DNA of 46,349 nt, taken from the NCBI GenBank assembly GCA_012520945.1, contig JAAYNH010000096.1, forward strand, positions 1-46,349, read 5' to 3'. The notes under the pieces were generated by a model. That model did not search any database. It had not been told where the DNA came from and was given only the letters and a program-made list of their open reading frames with translations. Below, piece after piece: positions 17,496-26,714 of the stretch; within the stretch, counting starts at the first letter, position 1, and each line of letters starts with the position of its first letter. A program made the translations under genes and the position numbers. The DNA comes from Treponema sp. GTDB lineage: Bacteria > Spirochaetota > Spirochaetia > Treponematales > Treponemataceae.

Positions 17496-18947
17496 ATGAA
17501 ACCAATACTTATTAAAGATATTTTAGTTTCTTCACCTGACGGTCGTGAAATTACAGTTTATGGATGGGTTCGCACAAAACGCGATTCAAAAAATTTAGTA
17601 TTTATTCAAGTAAATGACGGCTCATGCTTTTCATCAATTCAATTAACTTTTGATAGAGATGAAAATATTAATAACCCAGAGTTGAAAAATCTTGAATCTC
17701 AATTCAAAAAAATCACGACGGGTGCTTCTGTAAAAGCCACAGGAAAACTCATTCCTTCCCCCTCTTCAGGTCAAGCTGTTGAAGTAACTTTAGAAAAAAT
17801 TGAAGTTCTTGGAGAAGCTCCGGCAGAAACATATCCTTTGCAAAAAAAAGGACACACCGTTGAATTTTTACGTGAAATTGCTCATCTTCGTCCGCGTACA
17901 AATATTATTGCATCTGCAGCTCGCATCAGAAGTCAAATGGCTTATGCAATTCATACTTTTTTCTATGAAAGAGGTTTTCATTATTTTAATGCACCAATTA
18001 TTACTGCAAGCGATTGTGAAGGTGCCGGCGAAATGTTTCAAGTTACTACTTTAGATTTAGAACGCATTGCCGCCGATGGTGTAAAAGCCGGAGCAAAAGG
18101 TATGTCCGTTGAAAAAGCGGCGAACCTTGTTGATTATAGCAAAGATTTTTTCGGCAAAAAAGCAAGTCTCACCGTTTCCGGTCAACTGGAAGCAGAAACA
18201 TATGCAACTGCTTTAAGCCGTGTTTATACATTCGGGCCTACTTTCCGTGCGGAAAATTCAAACACACCACGTCACTTGGCCGAATTTTGGATGATTGAAC
18301 CTGAAATGGCTTTTTACGAATTGGAAGATAATATGGACCTTGCCGAAGAATTTGTAAAATATCTATTAAATTGGGCTTTAACAAAATGCACAGAAGATAT
18401 GCAGTTTTTCGAACAACGCGTACAAAAAGGTTTGATAGAAACATTAACCCATGTTGCAAACTCTGACTTTGTTCGTATTACTTATACGGATGCAATAAAA
18501 CAATTAGAAAAACTTAATGACAAATTTGAATTTAAGGTTTTCTGGGGTTGTGATTTACAAACCGAACACGAACGATATCTTACAGAACAAATTTATAAAA
18601 AACCTGTAATGGTTTACGACTATCCAAAAGAAATTAAAGCATTTTATATGAAACTCAATGAAGATGGAAAAACAGTTCGTGCCGTTGACGTTTTAGTTCC
18701 AGGAATTGGAGAGCTCATAGGCGGTTCAGAGCGTGAAAGCAATTATGAAAAACTAGAAAATCGCATAAAAGAAATGAATATGGACCCTCAAGATTATTGG
18801 TGGTATTTAGAATTACGCAAATATGGAACAGTACCGCACAGTGGTTTTGGCTTGGGCTTTGAAAGGTTATTACGTTATATAACAGGTTTAGGTAACTTAC
18901 GCGATGTAATTCCTTTTTTCCGCGCACCAAAACAAGCAGAGTTTTAG
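17496..18947 (+). CDS. asnS: Asparaginyl-tRNA synthetase
   Basis: Class IIb aminoacyl-tRNA synthetase charging tRNA-Asn; 483 residues, normal. The N-terminal OB-fold anticodon domain ([25 protein letters not shown], residues 18-110) is followed by the catalytic domain, with motif 2 in [21 protein letters not shown] and motif 3 in [22 protein letters not shown] loop is seen. The insert around residues 190-215 ([15 protein letters not shown] ...) is a known feature of bacterial AsnRS. Presence of AsnRS means direct Asn charging rather than reliance on GatCAB for tRNA-Asn. Monocistronic; the next gene is convergent. Confidence 0.96.
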   Translation: MKPILIKDILVSSPDGREITVYGWVRTKRDSKNLVFIQVNDGSCFSSIQLTFDRDENINNPELKNLESQFKKITTGASVKATGKLIPSPSSGQAVEVTLEKIEVLGEAPAETYPLQKKGHTVEFLREIAHLRPRTNIIASAARIRSQMAYAIHTFFYERGFHYFNAPIITASDCEGAGEMFQVTTLDLERIAADGVKAGAKGMSVEKAANLVDYSKDFFGKKASLTVSGQLEAETYATALSRVYTFGPTFRAENSNTPRHLAEFWMIEPEMAFYELEDNMDLAEEFVKYLLNWALTKCTEDMQFFEQRVQKGLIETLTHVANSDFVRITYTDAIKQLEKLNDKFEFKVFWGCDLQTEHERYLTEQIYKKPVMVYDYPKEIKAFYMKLNEDGKTVRAVDVLVPGIGELIGGSERESNYEKLENRIKEMNMDPQDYWWYLELRKYGTVPHSGFGLGFERLLRYITGLGNLRDVIPFFRAPKQAEF

Positions 18948-18998
18948 TTTTTAAATATTTTTAAGCAATACTAAAAGCTAACAATGCTTGTAAAAAAA

Positions 18999-19595
18999 TT
19001 ACAATGTGATTTTTCCGTTTGAAAGCTCAATCAATTGTTTTGCAAAATTTTCAAATTCTGTTTCTACGATTGAGCCTTTAATTTTTATTTCAGTTTCAAA
19101 TTCTTCAAATAGATCTGTAATTGAAAAGTTACTCATAAGACGTTTACATTTTTCATACAAAGTATAATCTGTTGAAAATGAAAATTCACATTTTTTAATT
19201 AAAGGCTTCACAAAGTTTTTTTCAAAAGCAAGATTCAAAACTTCTTTACAACTGTCCCCATATGCTTTAACTAAACCGCCCGTTCCCAAAAGTGTTCCAC
19301 CAAAATATCGCGTAACGGTCAACATGACATTTGTACAATTACTTCCCTTTAACACATCAAGTGCAGGTCTACCTGCAGTTCCGCTTGGTTCACCGTCATC
19401 ACTCATGCCCAAAATTTCTGCATTTTTACCAATAACAAAAGCATGAACAACATGAGTTGAGTCCGCATATTTATTTTTTTGCATTTTTAGTAATTCACGT
19501 GCTTCCATTTGCGACGTAACGGGAAAAAGTTCTGCAATAAATCTTGAATTTTTAATATTTAATTCAGTTGAACAATATTCAGTCAAATAATTCAT
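18999..19595 (-). CDS. yigZ: YigZ/IMPACT-family protein
   Basis: 198 residues of the UPF0029/YigZ family. The diagnostic stretch SDDGEPSGTAGRPALDVL is present, with TRYFGGTLLGTGGLVKAYGDS following; the C-terminal 65 residues form the small EF-G-like ferredoxin-fold domain. The family is related to eukaryotic IMPACT, which binds GCN1; its bacterial role is not settled. The start ATG overlaps the stop of the upstream membrane-protein gene by four bases (19592-19595), so the two are translationally coupled. The end is convergent with asnS, about 50 bases away. Confidence 0.9.
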   Translation of the reverse strand: MNYLTEYCSTELNIKNSRFIAELFPVTSQMEARELLKMQKNKYADSTHVVHAFVIGKNAEILGMSDDGEPSGTAGRPALDVLKGSNCTNVMLTVTRYFGGTLLGTGGLVKAYGDSCKEVLNLAFEKNFVKPLIKKCEFSFSTDYTLYEKCKRLMSNFSITDLFEEFETEIKIKGSIVETEFENFAKQLIELSNGKITL

Positions 19596-20419
19596 AAATT
19601 TTCACCGTCTTCAATTTGCAAAACTTTTTTAGAGACTAAGTGAGTATAAAAAGTTGCAAGGACAACCGGTAACTTTGTTGAAAATGCAATCATGGCACAA
19701 ATATTCAAAACACCTAAATTTGTTACAATAACATTTTTTAATGTAAAATCTTTTGTGTTAAAATATGTAAAATAAATTATTAAAGCAGAGCAAAAAATAA
19801 AAATTGATAATGAAATTTTTAATGAATTTAAACAAAGTTTTATAAGATTTTTTCTCTTGCCTTTAATCATATCAAATGATTTTTTTATAACAAAAATGGC
19901 ATTAATATTTTTTTTATCAAAAAGTAAAAACCAAACAAAACTAAAATTTAATAAAATTGTAAATATAAAAACAAAAAATATAACTAATGTAATAGCAATA
20001 AATTTAAAATTAAAAACGATGTTTTCCATATTCATCATAATTTCAGGATTAAAATCTTCTTGAAAAACTATCATAAAAGAAATAGGTAAATATGAAAGAA
20101 CCAAACAAAGTGTAATAATAAAATATTTATAAAGAGATGTTTTATAAACTCTAAAATCTTTAATACCAAAAAATAAATTTCCTAGAATGCTTTTTTCTTT
20201 TAAAACAAGTTGTTTTATAATCACATAAAAACCGTATTGTAAAACTCCTTCAAAAGCAATTGCAAAAACTCTTATAAAACTTGCAATAAATGATGCCTCA
20301 AAAATAATACTAACAAAAATAAAAGCAAATAATATTAATTTTGATAAAATGAATGAAGTTAAAATCTTAAAAAAATTTTTTTTATAAGTTATATTAATTT
20401 CATTTAAAAAAGCATTCAT
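19592..20419 (-). CDS. Polytopic membrane protein of unknown function
   Basis: 275 residues from the ATG at 20419, preceded by a GAGG; the in-frame extension to 20533 runs into the AraC gene and is rejected. Six hydrophobic segments are visible, with a middle loop containing KSFDMIKGKRKNLIKLCL, which resembles the DUF975-like group of six-helix membrane proteins with a conserved Arg/Lys cytoplasmic turn. That resemblance is weak. It is followed by yigZ with a four-base overlap, and lies 55 bases after the AraC gene, so all three may share a transcript. Very rich in Phe, Ile and Lys. Confidence 0.7.
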   Translation of the reverse strand: MNAFLNEINITYKKNFFKILTSFILSKLILFAFIFVSIIFEASFIASFIRVFAIAFEGVLQYGFYVIIKQLVLKEKSILGNLFFGIKDFRVYKTSLYKYFIITLCLVLSYLPISFMIVFQEDFNPEIMMNMENIVFNFKFIAITLVIFFVFIFTILLNFSFVWFLLFDKKNINAIFVIKKSFDMIKGKRKNLIKLCLNSLKISLSIFIFCSALIIYFTYFNTKDFTLKNVIVTNLGVLNICAMIAFSTKLPVVLATFYTHLVSKKVLQIEDGENL

Positions 20420-20474
20420 AAAAACCTCAATTATAATTATACATTTTTTTATAAAAAAATAAACATCAAATAAA

Positions 20475-21338
20475 TTATTTTCTTCTATATATATTAGGAG
20501 AAGTTCCGGTAAAGCTTTTAAATATTCTACCAAACTGAGTTACTGAACCAAAACCACTTTCAAAAGCAATATCTATAATTTTTTTGTCGGTGTTTTTTAA
20601 AATTTTACATGCATGATTAATACGTAAAATATTTAGATATTCAATAAATGAAAATTGAGTTGTCTTTTTAAAAAAACGACTTAAATAGCTTGGAGTAATT
20701 CCAAAATTTTCTGCAACTTCATTTAATGTAACTTGTTCAAAAAAATTATTTGACAAATATGTCATAATTTCTTCACATTTTTTTTGAGCAAAAGATTTTT
20801 CAAGCAAAATTTTTTTTTCTTCATTGCTACGACTAACTAAAGTTAAGAGTTGCAAAAGTTTTGCCAACGCAACATTTTCATAATTTTCTTTTTTTTCAAT
20901 AAATTCTTTTGCAATCTCAAAAAAATTTTTTACTATTTCATTTCTATCTTTTTGTGCTATTTGAATTAGTACGCCAAATTTTTTATTTAATTTTTGGAGA
21001 ATCGGTAAAACAAGTGAAAAATATTTATCATCTTTACAATTAAAATATATATTATATAATTGACAACTTTTTTCATTAATTGCACGATGCAAAACACCAG
21101 GTTCTACACATAAAAAAGCACCTGAATCAATATCATAAGTTTTATCTGCATAAAAAAAATTTCGTTTTCCTGAAACTATATAAAGAATTTCCCAATGATT
21201 ATGAAAATGTCTGTAGGGATTTGTATTTGCAGTTTTTTTGCCCACAATTGTAAATCCAGTAATTTCATCGGTTATTTTTACATCTAAGACTAGCGAATTT
21301 TCTTCTGTAAAATTTCTTAAAAATAAATTATCACTCAT
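20475..21338 (-). CDS. AraC-family regulator with N-terminal cupin
   Basis: 287 residues from the ATG at 21338. The N-terminal half is a sensing cupin (YRHFHNHWEILYIVSGKRNFFYADKTYDI), and the C-terminal 100 residues hold the two helix-turn-helix motifs of AraC proteins (LNEVAENFGITPSYLSRFFK and IIDIAFESGFGSVTQFGRIFK, ending FTGTSPNIYR). The effector is unknown, often a sugar in this family. It is divergent from the first MATE gene with 87 bases between starts, the usual arrangement for a local activator. There is no Shine-Dalgarno; a -10-like CATTAT with TGT before it lies nine bases upstream (21353-21348). Confidence 0.9.
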   Translation of the reverse strand: MSDNLFLRNFTEENSLVLDVKITDEITGFTIVGKKTANTNPYRHFHNHWEILYIVSGKRNFFYADKTYDIDSGAFLCVEPGVLHRAINEKSCQLYNIYFNCKDDKYFSLVLPILQKLNKKFGVLIQIAQKDRNEIVKNFFEIAKEFIEKKENYENVALAKLLQLLTLVSRSNEEKKILLEKSFAQKKCEEIMTYLSNNFFEQVTLNEVAENFGITPSYLSRFFKKTTQFSFIEYLNILRINHACKILKNTDKKIIDIAFESGFGSVTQFGRIFKSFTGTSPNIYRRK

Positions 21339-21425
21339 ATTTTTTTCATAATGACAATATTTGCACAAAACTTCAAAAAAAAGTAAAATTATGTACAGAT
21401 TTTATTATACATCTTCGTTATATTA

Positions 21426-22817
21426 ATGTCCATGACTAAAGATAAAATTTTATTAAGTGACAAAGAAGCAAAACGCAGAGAATTTATGCTTAATGGTAAC
21501 ACCTTGCAAGTTTTAATTACCATTGCCGCTCCTCTAGTTTTTTATAATATGTTACATCAGGCTTTCCAGTTTATAGACACCTGGATTGCCGCAGATATTG
21601 GTAGCGATGTTATCGGAGCCGTATCTTTTATTCAACAACTTCACACAATGCTCATGGCTACCGGTCAAGCATTAGCCGTCGGTGGCGGTATTATTATTGC
21701 TCGTTATTACGGTGCCGGAGATTTAGAAAATGTTAGCAAATACATCAGTACTATTTTTTTTACCGGTTGTTTAATTGCTTTTTTAATTCTCATAATTTTT
21801 ATTCCCGGAGCTGAAGCCTTTTTGCGTTTAATGAATATGCCTGAAGATTTACTTGATATTGGCGTAATTTATTTTATGGTAGAAATTACTTCACTCGTTG
21901 CCATTTTTATTAATACAATTTATTTATCAACGGAAAAATCACGTGGTAACACAAAAAAAATTATGTATTATAACATTCTTGTAGTCGTTGCTAAAACATT
22001 TTTTACAATTTTCTTTGTATATTTTTGTAAAAAAGATATTATAATGTTAGCTTTGGCAACATTACTTTCTCATTCAATTTTAACATTTATTGCCATTTAT
22101 AATCTTACTTCAAAACATAATATATTTAGAGTTTCCGTAAAAAATATTTCATTTCGATGGAAAACTTTAAAACCTGTTATTAATCTTTCGTTACCGATAT
22201 TTTTTGAAAAATTTGTTTTTAACTTCGGAAAAGCAATTGTAAATTCCATGGCTGCAAATTATGGTAGTTTAACAGTCGGTGCACTCGGTGTTTCAAATAG
22301 ACTCGGAGGGCTTGCAACAACACCTCCTATGGGAGTACAAGAAGCAGAATCAACTTTAATCAGTCAAAATGATGGTGCTAAAAATACAAAACGTGCACTG
22401 GATTTTTTTAAAAACACAATTTTAATAAACGGTATTTTAGCAGTTTTCTTTTTAGTAGTTATGATGATTTTCAAAGATTTTCTAATCGGACTTTTTGCAA
22501 AAGGTAATCAGGAATTTGCTAATATCATTACCAGTATTTATCAATATGAAATTTACGGCTCAGTTTTTTTAGCGGCAGGAACGACTGTACACGGTTTCCT
22601 TTACGGCTTCGGATATACAAAACTTGCAATGATTTTAAATATATTACGCTTGTTTGCTTTCCGCTTACCCGTACTTTGGATTATTCAAAATTTTACAAAC
22701 CTTGGCTTTGAAGGAGTTGGTTGGATGATGTTAATAAGCAATGCACTTTTTGGTATTAGTACGATTATTGCAGCCTTTTTTGTATATAATAAAATTAAAA
22801 GCAAAATTAAAAATTAA
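21426..22817 (+). CDS. MATE-family efflux transporter 1
   Basis: 463 residues with about twelve membrane helices. Multidrug/toxin extrusion family by pattern: NTLQVLITIAAPLVFYNMLHQAFQFIDTWIAADIGSDVIGAV at the start (the MATE helix 1-2 signature with a D in a FIDTWIA position), GQALAVGGGIIIARYYGAGD, and a second-half repeat with GSLTVGALGVSNRLGG. Exports cationic compounds using Na+ or H+. Two starts are possible (ATG at 21426 and 21432), neither with a clear ribosome site. It is divergent from the AraC regulator and followed by a second MATE gene in the same direction, 84 bases away. Confidence 0.9.
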   Translation: MSMTKDKILLSDKEAKRREFMLNGNTLQVLITIAAPLVFYNMLHQAFQFIDTWIAADIGSDVIGAVSFIQQLHTMLMATGQALAVGGGIIIARYYGAGDLENVSKYISTIFFTGCLIAFLILIIFIPGAEAFLRLMNMPEDLLDIGVIYFMVEITSLVAIFINTIYLSTEKSRGNTKKIMYYNILVVVAKTFFTIFFVYFCKKDIIMLALATLLSHSILTFIAIYNLTSKHNIFRVSVKNISFRWKTLKPVINLSLPIFFEKFVFNFGKAIVNSMAANYGSLTVGALGVSNRLGGLATTPPMGVQEAESTLISQNDGAKNTKRALDFFKNTILINGILAVFFLVVMMIFKDFLIGLFAKGNQEFANIITSIYQYEIYGSVFLAAGTTVHGFLYGFGYTKLAMILNILRLFAFRLPVLWIIQNFTNLGFEGVGWMMLISNALFGISTIIAAFFVYNKIKSKIKN

Positions 22818-22882
22818 AAATATCTGCAATTACATCAATTAATTTAAATAAATATTTGCATATCAATATCATTTTTGTGTGA

Positions 22883-22888
22883 TATAAT
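22883..22888 (+). promoter_or_regulatory. Extended -10 before the second MATE gene
   Basis: TGA TATAAT (22880-22888), 13 bases before the chosen ATG at 22902, so the second transporter can be transcribed on its own. The leader would be about seven bases. No good -35 is seen. Confidence 0.45.
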
Positions 22889-22901
22889 GAACGAAGGGCT
22901 T

Positions 22902-24254
22902 ATGAAAAGAATTGACATGACATCCGGTAACATTACAAAACTTACGCTTGCTTTTGCACTGCCACTTTGCATTGGAAATATTTTACAACATTTGTATACA
23001 ATCGTGGACACAATTATTGTAGGAAATTTTTGTGGAACAACTTCTGTTGCCGCTGTTGCAACAAGTAGTCAACCAATAGAGATATTACTTTTTTTATTTA
23101 TGGGCATAGGTCGTGGCATTTCTATTTTAACAGCACAAAGCTTTGGCGAAAAAAATTATGAAAAAATTAAACAACTTGCTTCATGTGCCGTTACATATAT
23201 TTATTTTCTTGGCATTCCGCTAACTATAATCGGTATTTTTTTAGGTCCTGTAATTTTAAGATTAATGCAAGTACCTTCAGATACAATTTTTTATGCAACA
23301 AAATATTTAAACATAATTTTTTTAAGCACAATTGCACAAATTGGCTATAACTTTAATTCAGGTATCTTAAACGGAATGGGAGATAGTTTATCTTCCTTAA
23401 TTTTTTTAATTATTTCATGCATAATTAATATTGTACTTGATTTAGTTTTTGTACTTTGTTTTCATATGGATGTAACAGGAGTAGCAATTGCAACATCGAT
23501 TGCAACTTTTTTTTCATGGATAATTTCTATCATTTATATTAAAAGAAAATATCCTGAAATTGAATTTACTTTTTTTCCTCGAAAATTCGAAAAAAAAGTT
23601 ATGTCCGAAGTCTTTACTATAGGCTTTCCTTTAGGAATTAATAATTCAATGTATTCTTTCGGACACACAATTATGCAAGGATTAATTAATACACAAGGTT
23701 CTGTTTTTATTGCCGGATGTAGCATCGGTTCAAAACTTACATCTCTTTCTAATCTCGCATTAAACTCTTTGTCCGCCAGTGCGATGACTTTTGCAGGACA
23801 AAATTACGGTGCCAAAAAATACGCACGTTTAAAAAAAGGCTGTTCATATCTTCCATTTTTAGCAGGAACCATTACGATTTTTTCTTCTATTCTTTTATTT
23901 ATTTTCCGCAATCCTGTTTTATCGATTTTTACCAAAGACACTGAAGTCTTAAAGATGGCTAGCCGACATGTTTTTATAGTAATGTCTTTTACTTGGTGTT
24001 ATGCAATTTTTAATTCTATTTTAAATATTGCAAGCGGTTTAGGAGATGTTAGATTTACAACTATTGTTAACCTGCTCATGCTTTTGGCTGTACGCATTCC
24101 TGTTGCTTTTTTATTGAAAGCATTGAATCTTGGAAAATATTTAATGGCCGCTATTTCAATCAGCTTTATTTTTGGAATGATTGTAAGTCTGTTTTACTAT
24201 AGAAGTAAAAAATGGAAAAAAATTTCTATTCTGGCAAAAAACTGTCCCAATTAA
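22902..24254 (+). CDS. MATE-family efflux transporter 2
   Basis: 450 residues from the ATG at 22902, with GAAGGG just upstream; the earlier in-frame TTG (22875) and ATG (22887) precede or overlap the -10 and are rejected. Twelve-helix MATE pattern: LTLAFALPLCIGNILQHLYTIVDTIIVGNF, ILTAQSFGEKNYEK, and in the second half IGFPLGINNSMYSFGHTIMQG and AGQNYGAKKYARLKKG. It is a different subgroup from the first MATE gene and looks like the DinF/NorM-like transporters common in Firmicutes and spirochaetes. Substrate unknown. Confidence 0.92.
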   Translation: MKRIDMTSGNITKLTLAFALPLCIGNILQHLYTIVDTIIVGNFCGTTSVAAVATSSQPIEILLFLFMGIGRGISILTAQSFGEKNYEKIKQLASCAVTYIYFLGIPLTIIGIFLGPVILRLMQVPSDTIFYATKYLNIIFLSTIAQIGYNFNSGILNGMGDSLSSLIFLIISCIINIVLDLVFVLCFHMDVTGVAIATSIATFFSWIISIIYIKRKYPEIEFTFFPRKFEKKVMSEVFTIGFPLGINNSMYSFGHTIMQGLINTQGSVFIAGCSIGSKLTSLSNLALNSLSASAMTFAGQNYGAKKYARLKKGCSYLPFLAGTITIFSSILLFIFRNPVLSIFTKDTEVLKMASRHVFIVMSFTWCYAIFNSILNIASGLGDVRFTTIVNLLMLLAVRIPVAFLLKALNLGKYLMAAISISFIFGMIVSLFYYRSKKWKKISILAKNCPN

Positions 24255-24286
24255 TTTTTAATATATGCATTGTTCAATAACTGTAA

Positions 24287-24315
24287 TTGCAACATTTTTT
24301 GCATTTTGCTAAAAT
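24287..24315 (+). promoter_or_regulatory. Promoter of aroC
   Basis: -35 TTGCAA (24287-24292), 17-base spacer, -10 TAAAAT (24310-24315) preceded by TGC (extended -10). The ATG at 24325 follows nine bases later without a Shine-Dalgarno; the leader would be about three bases. Confidence 0.6.
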
Positions 24316-24324
24316 AATTTTATT

Positions 24325-25410
24325 ATGGCAGGAAATTCTTTTGGTAATATTTTCAAAGTTACCACATTTGGTGAAAGTCACGGTGAAGCACTTGGTTGCA
24401 TAATAGACGGTTGTCCAAGTGGCGTTCCGATATCAATAGAAAAAATTCAACTGGCACTAGACAGACGAAAACCCGGTGCATCAAATCCGGCAACAACTCC
24501 ACGAAAAGAAGCAGATAAAGTAGAGATACTGTCCGGTATTTTTGATGGAGTTTCTACAGGAACATCAATCGCTTTAATAATAAAAAACACAAATCAACAC
24601 TCCGGCGATTATTCTGAAATATCAAAAATGTTTAGACCCGGTCACGCAGATTATACATATTTCAAAAAATATGGCATTCGTGATTATCGTGGTGGAGGAC
24701 GTTCATCCGGTCGCGAAACTTGCATGAGAGTTGCCGCCGGTTCAATTGCAACACAAGTTCTTCAAGCCATTTTTTCTACATCCGAAGTTCCACAAATCAT
24801 TGCGTACACAACTCAAATAGCAGACATTGCTATAGAAGAAATTGATTTTTTTGCAATTGAAAAAAATCTAATGCGTTGTCCGGATATGAAAGCCGGTAAA
24901 AAAATGCTTGCAAAAATTGAAACAAGCCGTAAAAACGGCGAAAGTGTGGGTGGCATTGTAGAATGTGTTGTAAAAAATGTACCAATAGGTTTAGGCGAAC
25001 CTGTTTTTAATAAATTAGATGCAATATTAGCACAAGCAATGCTTTCAATCGGTGCAATCAAAGGAATAGAGTTTGGTGCCGGCTTTGGTTCCTCCCTTTT
25101 GTCAGGAAGCCAAAATAATGATAATATGTACTTAAAAGAAGGCAAAGTATTTTTTTCAACAAATAATGCCGGCGGAATTTTAGGTGGAATTACTTCAGGG
25201 CAAGACATTGTTTTTCGTCTCGCTGTAAAACCTGTTCCAAGCATAAGTAAAACACAAAAAACAATTGACACGGACAACAATGAAACAGAAATTTCAATAA
25301 GAGGCCGTCACGATGTTTGCCTTTGTCCACGCATTGTACCGGTTGTTGAAGCAATGACTGCCATTTGCATTTTAGACGCAGTTTTGCAAAATCGTTGCAG
25401 TAAATATTGA
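24325..25410 (+). CDS. aroC: Chorismate synthase
   Basis: Makes chorismate from 5-enolpyruvylshikimate 3-phosphate with reduced FMN, last shared step of aromatic synthesis. 361 residues, normal. Signature motifs are all present: TTFGESHGEALGCIIDGCPSG, RPGHADYTYFKKYGIRDYRGGGRSSGRET, and the C-terminal SIRGRHDVCLCPRIVPVVEAM. Other shikimate genes are not in the window. It stands alone between the MATE gene and the protease/cyclase operon. Confidence 0.97.
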   Translation: MAGNSFGNIFKVTTFGESHGEALGCIIDGCPSGVPISIEKIQLALDRRKPGASNPATTPRKEADKVEILSGIFDGVSTGTSIALIIKNTNQHSGDYSEISKMFRPGHADYTYFKKYGIRDYRGGGRSSGRETCMRVAAGSIATQVLQAIFSTSEVPQIIAYTTQIADIAIEEIDFFAIEKNLMRCPDMKAGKKMLAKIETSRKNGESVGGIVECVVKNVPIGLGEPVFNKLDAILAQAMLSIGAIKGIEFGAGFGSSLLSGSQNNDNMYLKEGKVFFSTNNAGGILGGITSGQDIVFRLAVKPVPSISKTQKTIDTDNNETEISIRGRHDVCLCPRIVPVVEAMTAICILDAVLQNRCSKY

Positions 25411-25450
25411 TTTTCCGAAAATTTTAATTGTTTTTATAATTTTTGTGCGT

Positions 25451-25456
25451 TATAAT
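25451..25456 (+). promoter_or_regulatory. -10 of the protease/cyclase operon
   Basis: Perfect TATAAT at 25451-25456, then about 23 bases including a strong GGAGGG before the ATG at 25480. Confidence 0.5.
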
Positions 25457-25479
25457 TTATATATATTGGAGGGTTCTTT

Positions 25480-26703
25480 ATGAAATCTAAAAAGATTATT
25501 TTTTTATTAACCGTCTTTACAATAATGTACATTTCTCTTCACGCAACTCCGGGTGATATTAAATATGTAAATGCAAAAACTGCACAACTAAAAATTTCCA
25601 CTGACTTTTTTGCAAAAAAAGCCGGTACTGTTTCATATGGAGAAAAATTACTCGTTGTGGCTGAAAAAGAAAAATGGACTCAAGTTATTCCGGAATCTAT
25701 GCCAAATATTAAAGCATGGATTTCAAACGCTAATATCACTTCAAAAAAGATTTTATCTAATCGTTCCATATCCAACACGGAAATAGCTTTGGCAGGAAAA
25801 GGTTTTACCAGAAGCGGAAAAGCATTTGATATTGAAAATGATGATTTGAATTACGGTGCCGTTGTATCTTTTGAAAATTTTGAAGTTTCGCAAGATGAAA
25901 TTAAAAAATTTATTAGTGCAGGTAGACTTTCTTCACGGAAAAGCAAAAAAACGTTTGAAAGCAAAGTTGACATTTCCGAAAGAGAAGAATATGAAATAGG
26001 TGAAACTGTAGCGGCGGCCATTTTATCGGTTTATACTGAACAAAATGCACCACAAACAAAGCGTTATCTTAACTTAATTGCTCAAAGTTTACTACAACCT
26101 TCTCCACGTCCAACTATGGAATACGGTTATACGGTGGGCATTTTGGACACAGATGAAATTAATGCTTTTGCAACATCCGGCGGGCACATATTTATTACTC
26201 GTGGCTTGCTTTTAAGTGCAAAAAACGAAGATACTTTGGCGGCTGTCATTGCACACGAAATAGCACACATTCACTTACAACACAGTGTTTTAGCCATTAA
26301 TAAAGACAGAAAACGCTCTGAAATTACAAGCAGAATGGACTCGATTTTACTTGAAGCTTTTGGAGAAACCGTTGCCGCCAGCGATGATTTTGCAGATGAA
26401 GTTCGCAGTACTGTAAATACAATGGTGAACAACGGATATTCACAAACTTTAGAATATGAAGCAGATGTTTATGCCATAGAACTTTTGGAAAATGCAGGCT
26501 ATGACACTGTAGGTATGGTTGATATGCTTAAAATGCTAAAACGTAGCATGAATGAACGCAGAGAATACCCAAGTGGCGGTTTTTCAAGCACACACCCTAG
26601 TCCTGATAATCGCTTAACAAAACTTAAACCTGTTATAGGCAATCCTTCTCCTTCGCGTGCTTCAAAAAAAAGATTGGAGAGATTCAAAAACATTTTCAAA
26701 TAA
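25480..26703 (+). CDS. Exported SH3-domain M48 metalloprotease
   Basis: 407 residues. A Sec signal peptide covers about 1-25 (MKSKK, hydrophobic run, HATPG), without a clear lipobox. Next comes a bacterial SH3-like domain (about 30-90: VNAKTAQLKISTDFFAKKAGTVSYGEKL ... WISNANI), which often binds cell wall. The C-terminal half is an M48 peptidase with the zinc motif in AVIAHEIAHIHLQHS and the third ligand in LEYEADVYAIELLENAGYD. It is probably a periplasmic protease of the BepA/LoiP kind acting on envelope proteins. A GGAGGG ribosome site precedes the ATG. The cyclase gene follows after 11 bases. Confidence 0.9.
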   Translation: MKSKKIIFLLTVFTIMYISLHATPGDIKYVNAKTAQLKISTDFFAKKAGTVSYGEKLLVVAEKEKWTQVIPESMPNIKAWISNANITSKKILSNRSISNTEIALAGKGFTRSGKAFDIENDDLNYGAVVSFENFEVSQDEIKKFISAGRLSSRKSKKTFESKVDISEREEYEIGETVAAAILSVYTEQNAPQTKRYLNLIAQSLLQPSPRPTMEYGYTVGILDTDEINAFATSGGHIFITRGLLLSAKNEDTLAAVIAHEIAHIHLQHSVLAINKDRKRSEITSRMDSILLEAFGETVAASDDFADEVRSTVNTMVNNGYSQTLEYEADVYAIELLENAGYDTVGMVDMLKMLKRSMNERREYPSGGFSSTHPSPDNRLTKLKPVIGNPSPSRASKKRLERFKNIFK

Positions 26704-26714
26704 AGGAAAATTTT

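Noticed and set aside
18961-19004. Terminator hairpins between asnS and yigZ
   Set aside because: Only 5-6 pairs, A/T only or overlapping the yigZ stop, and no clear T-run; too weak to list.
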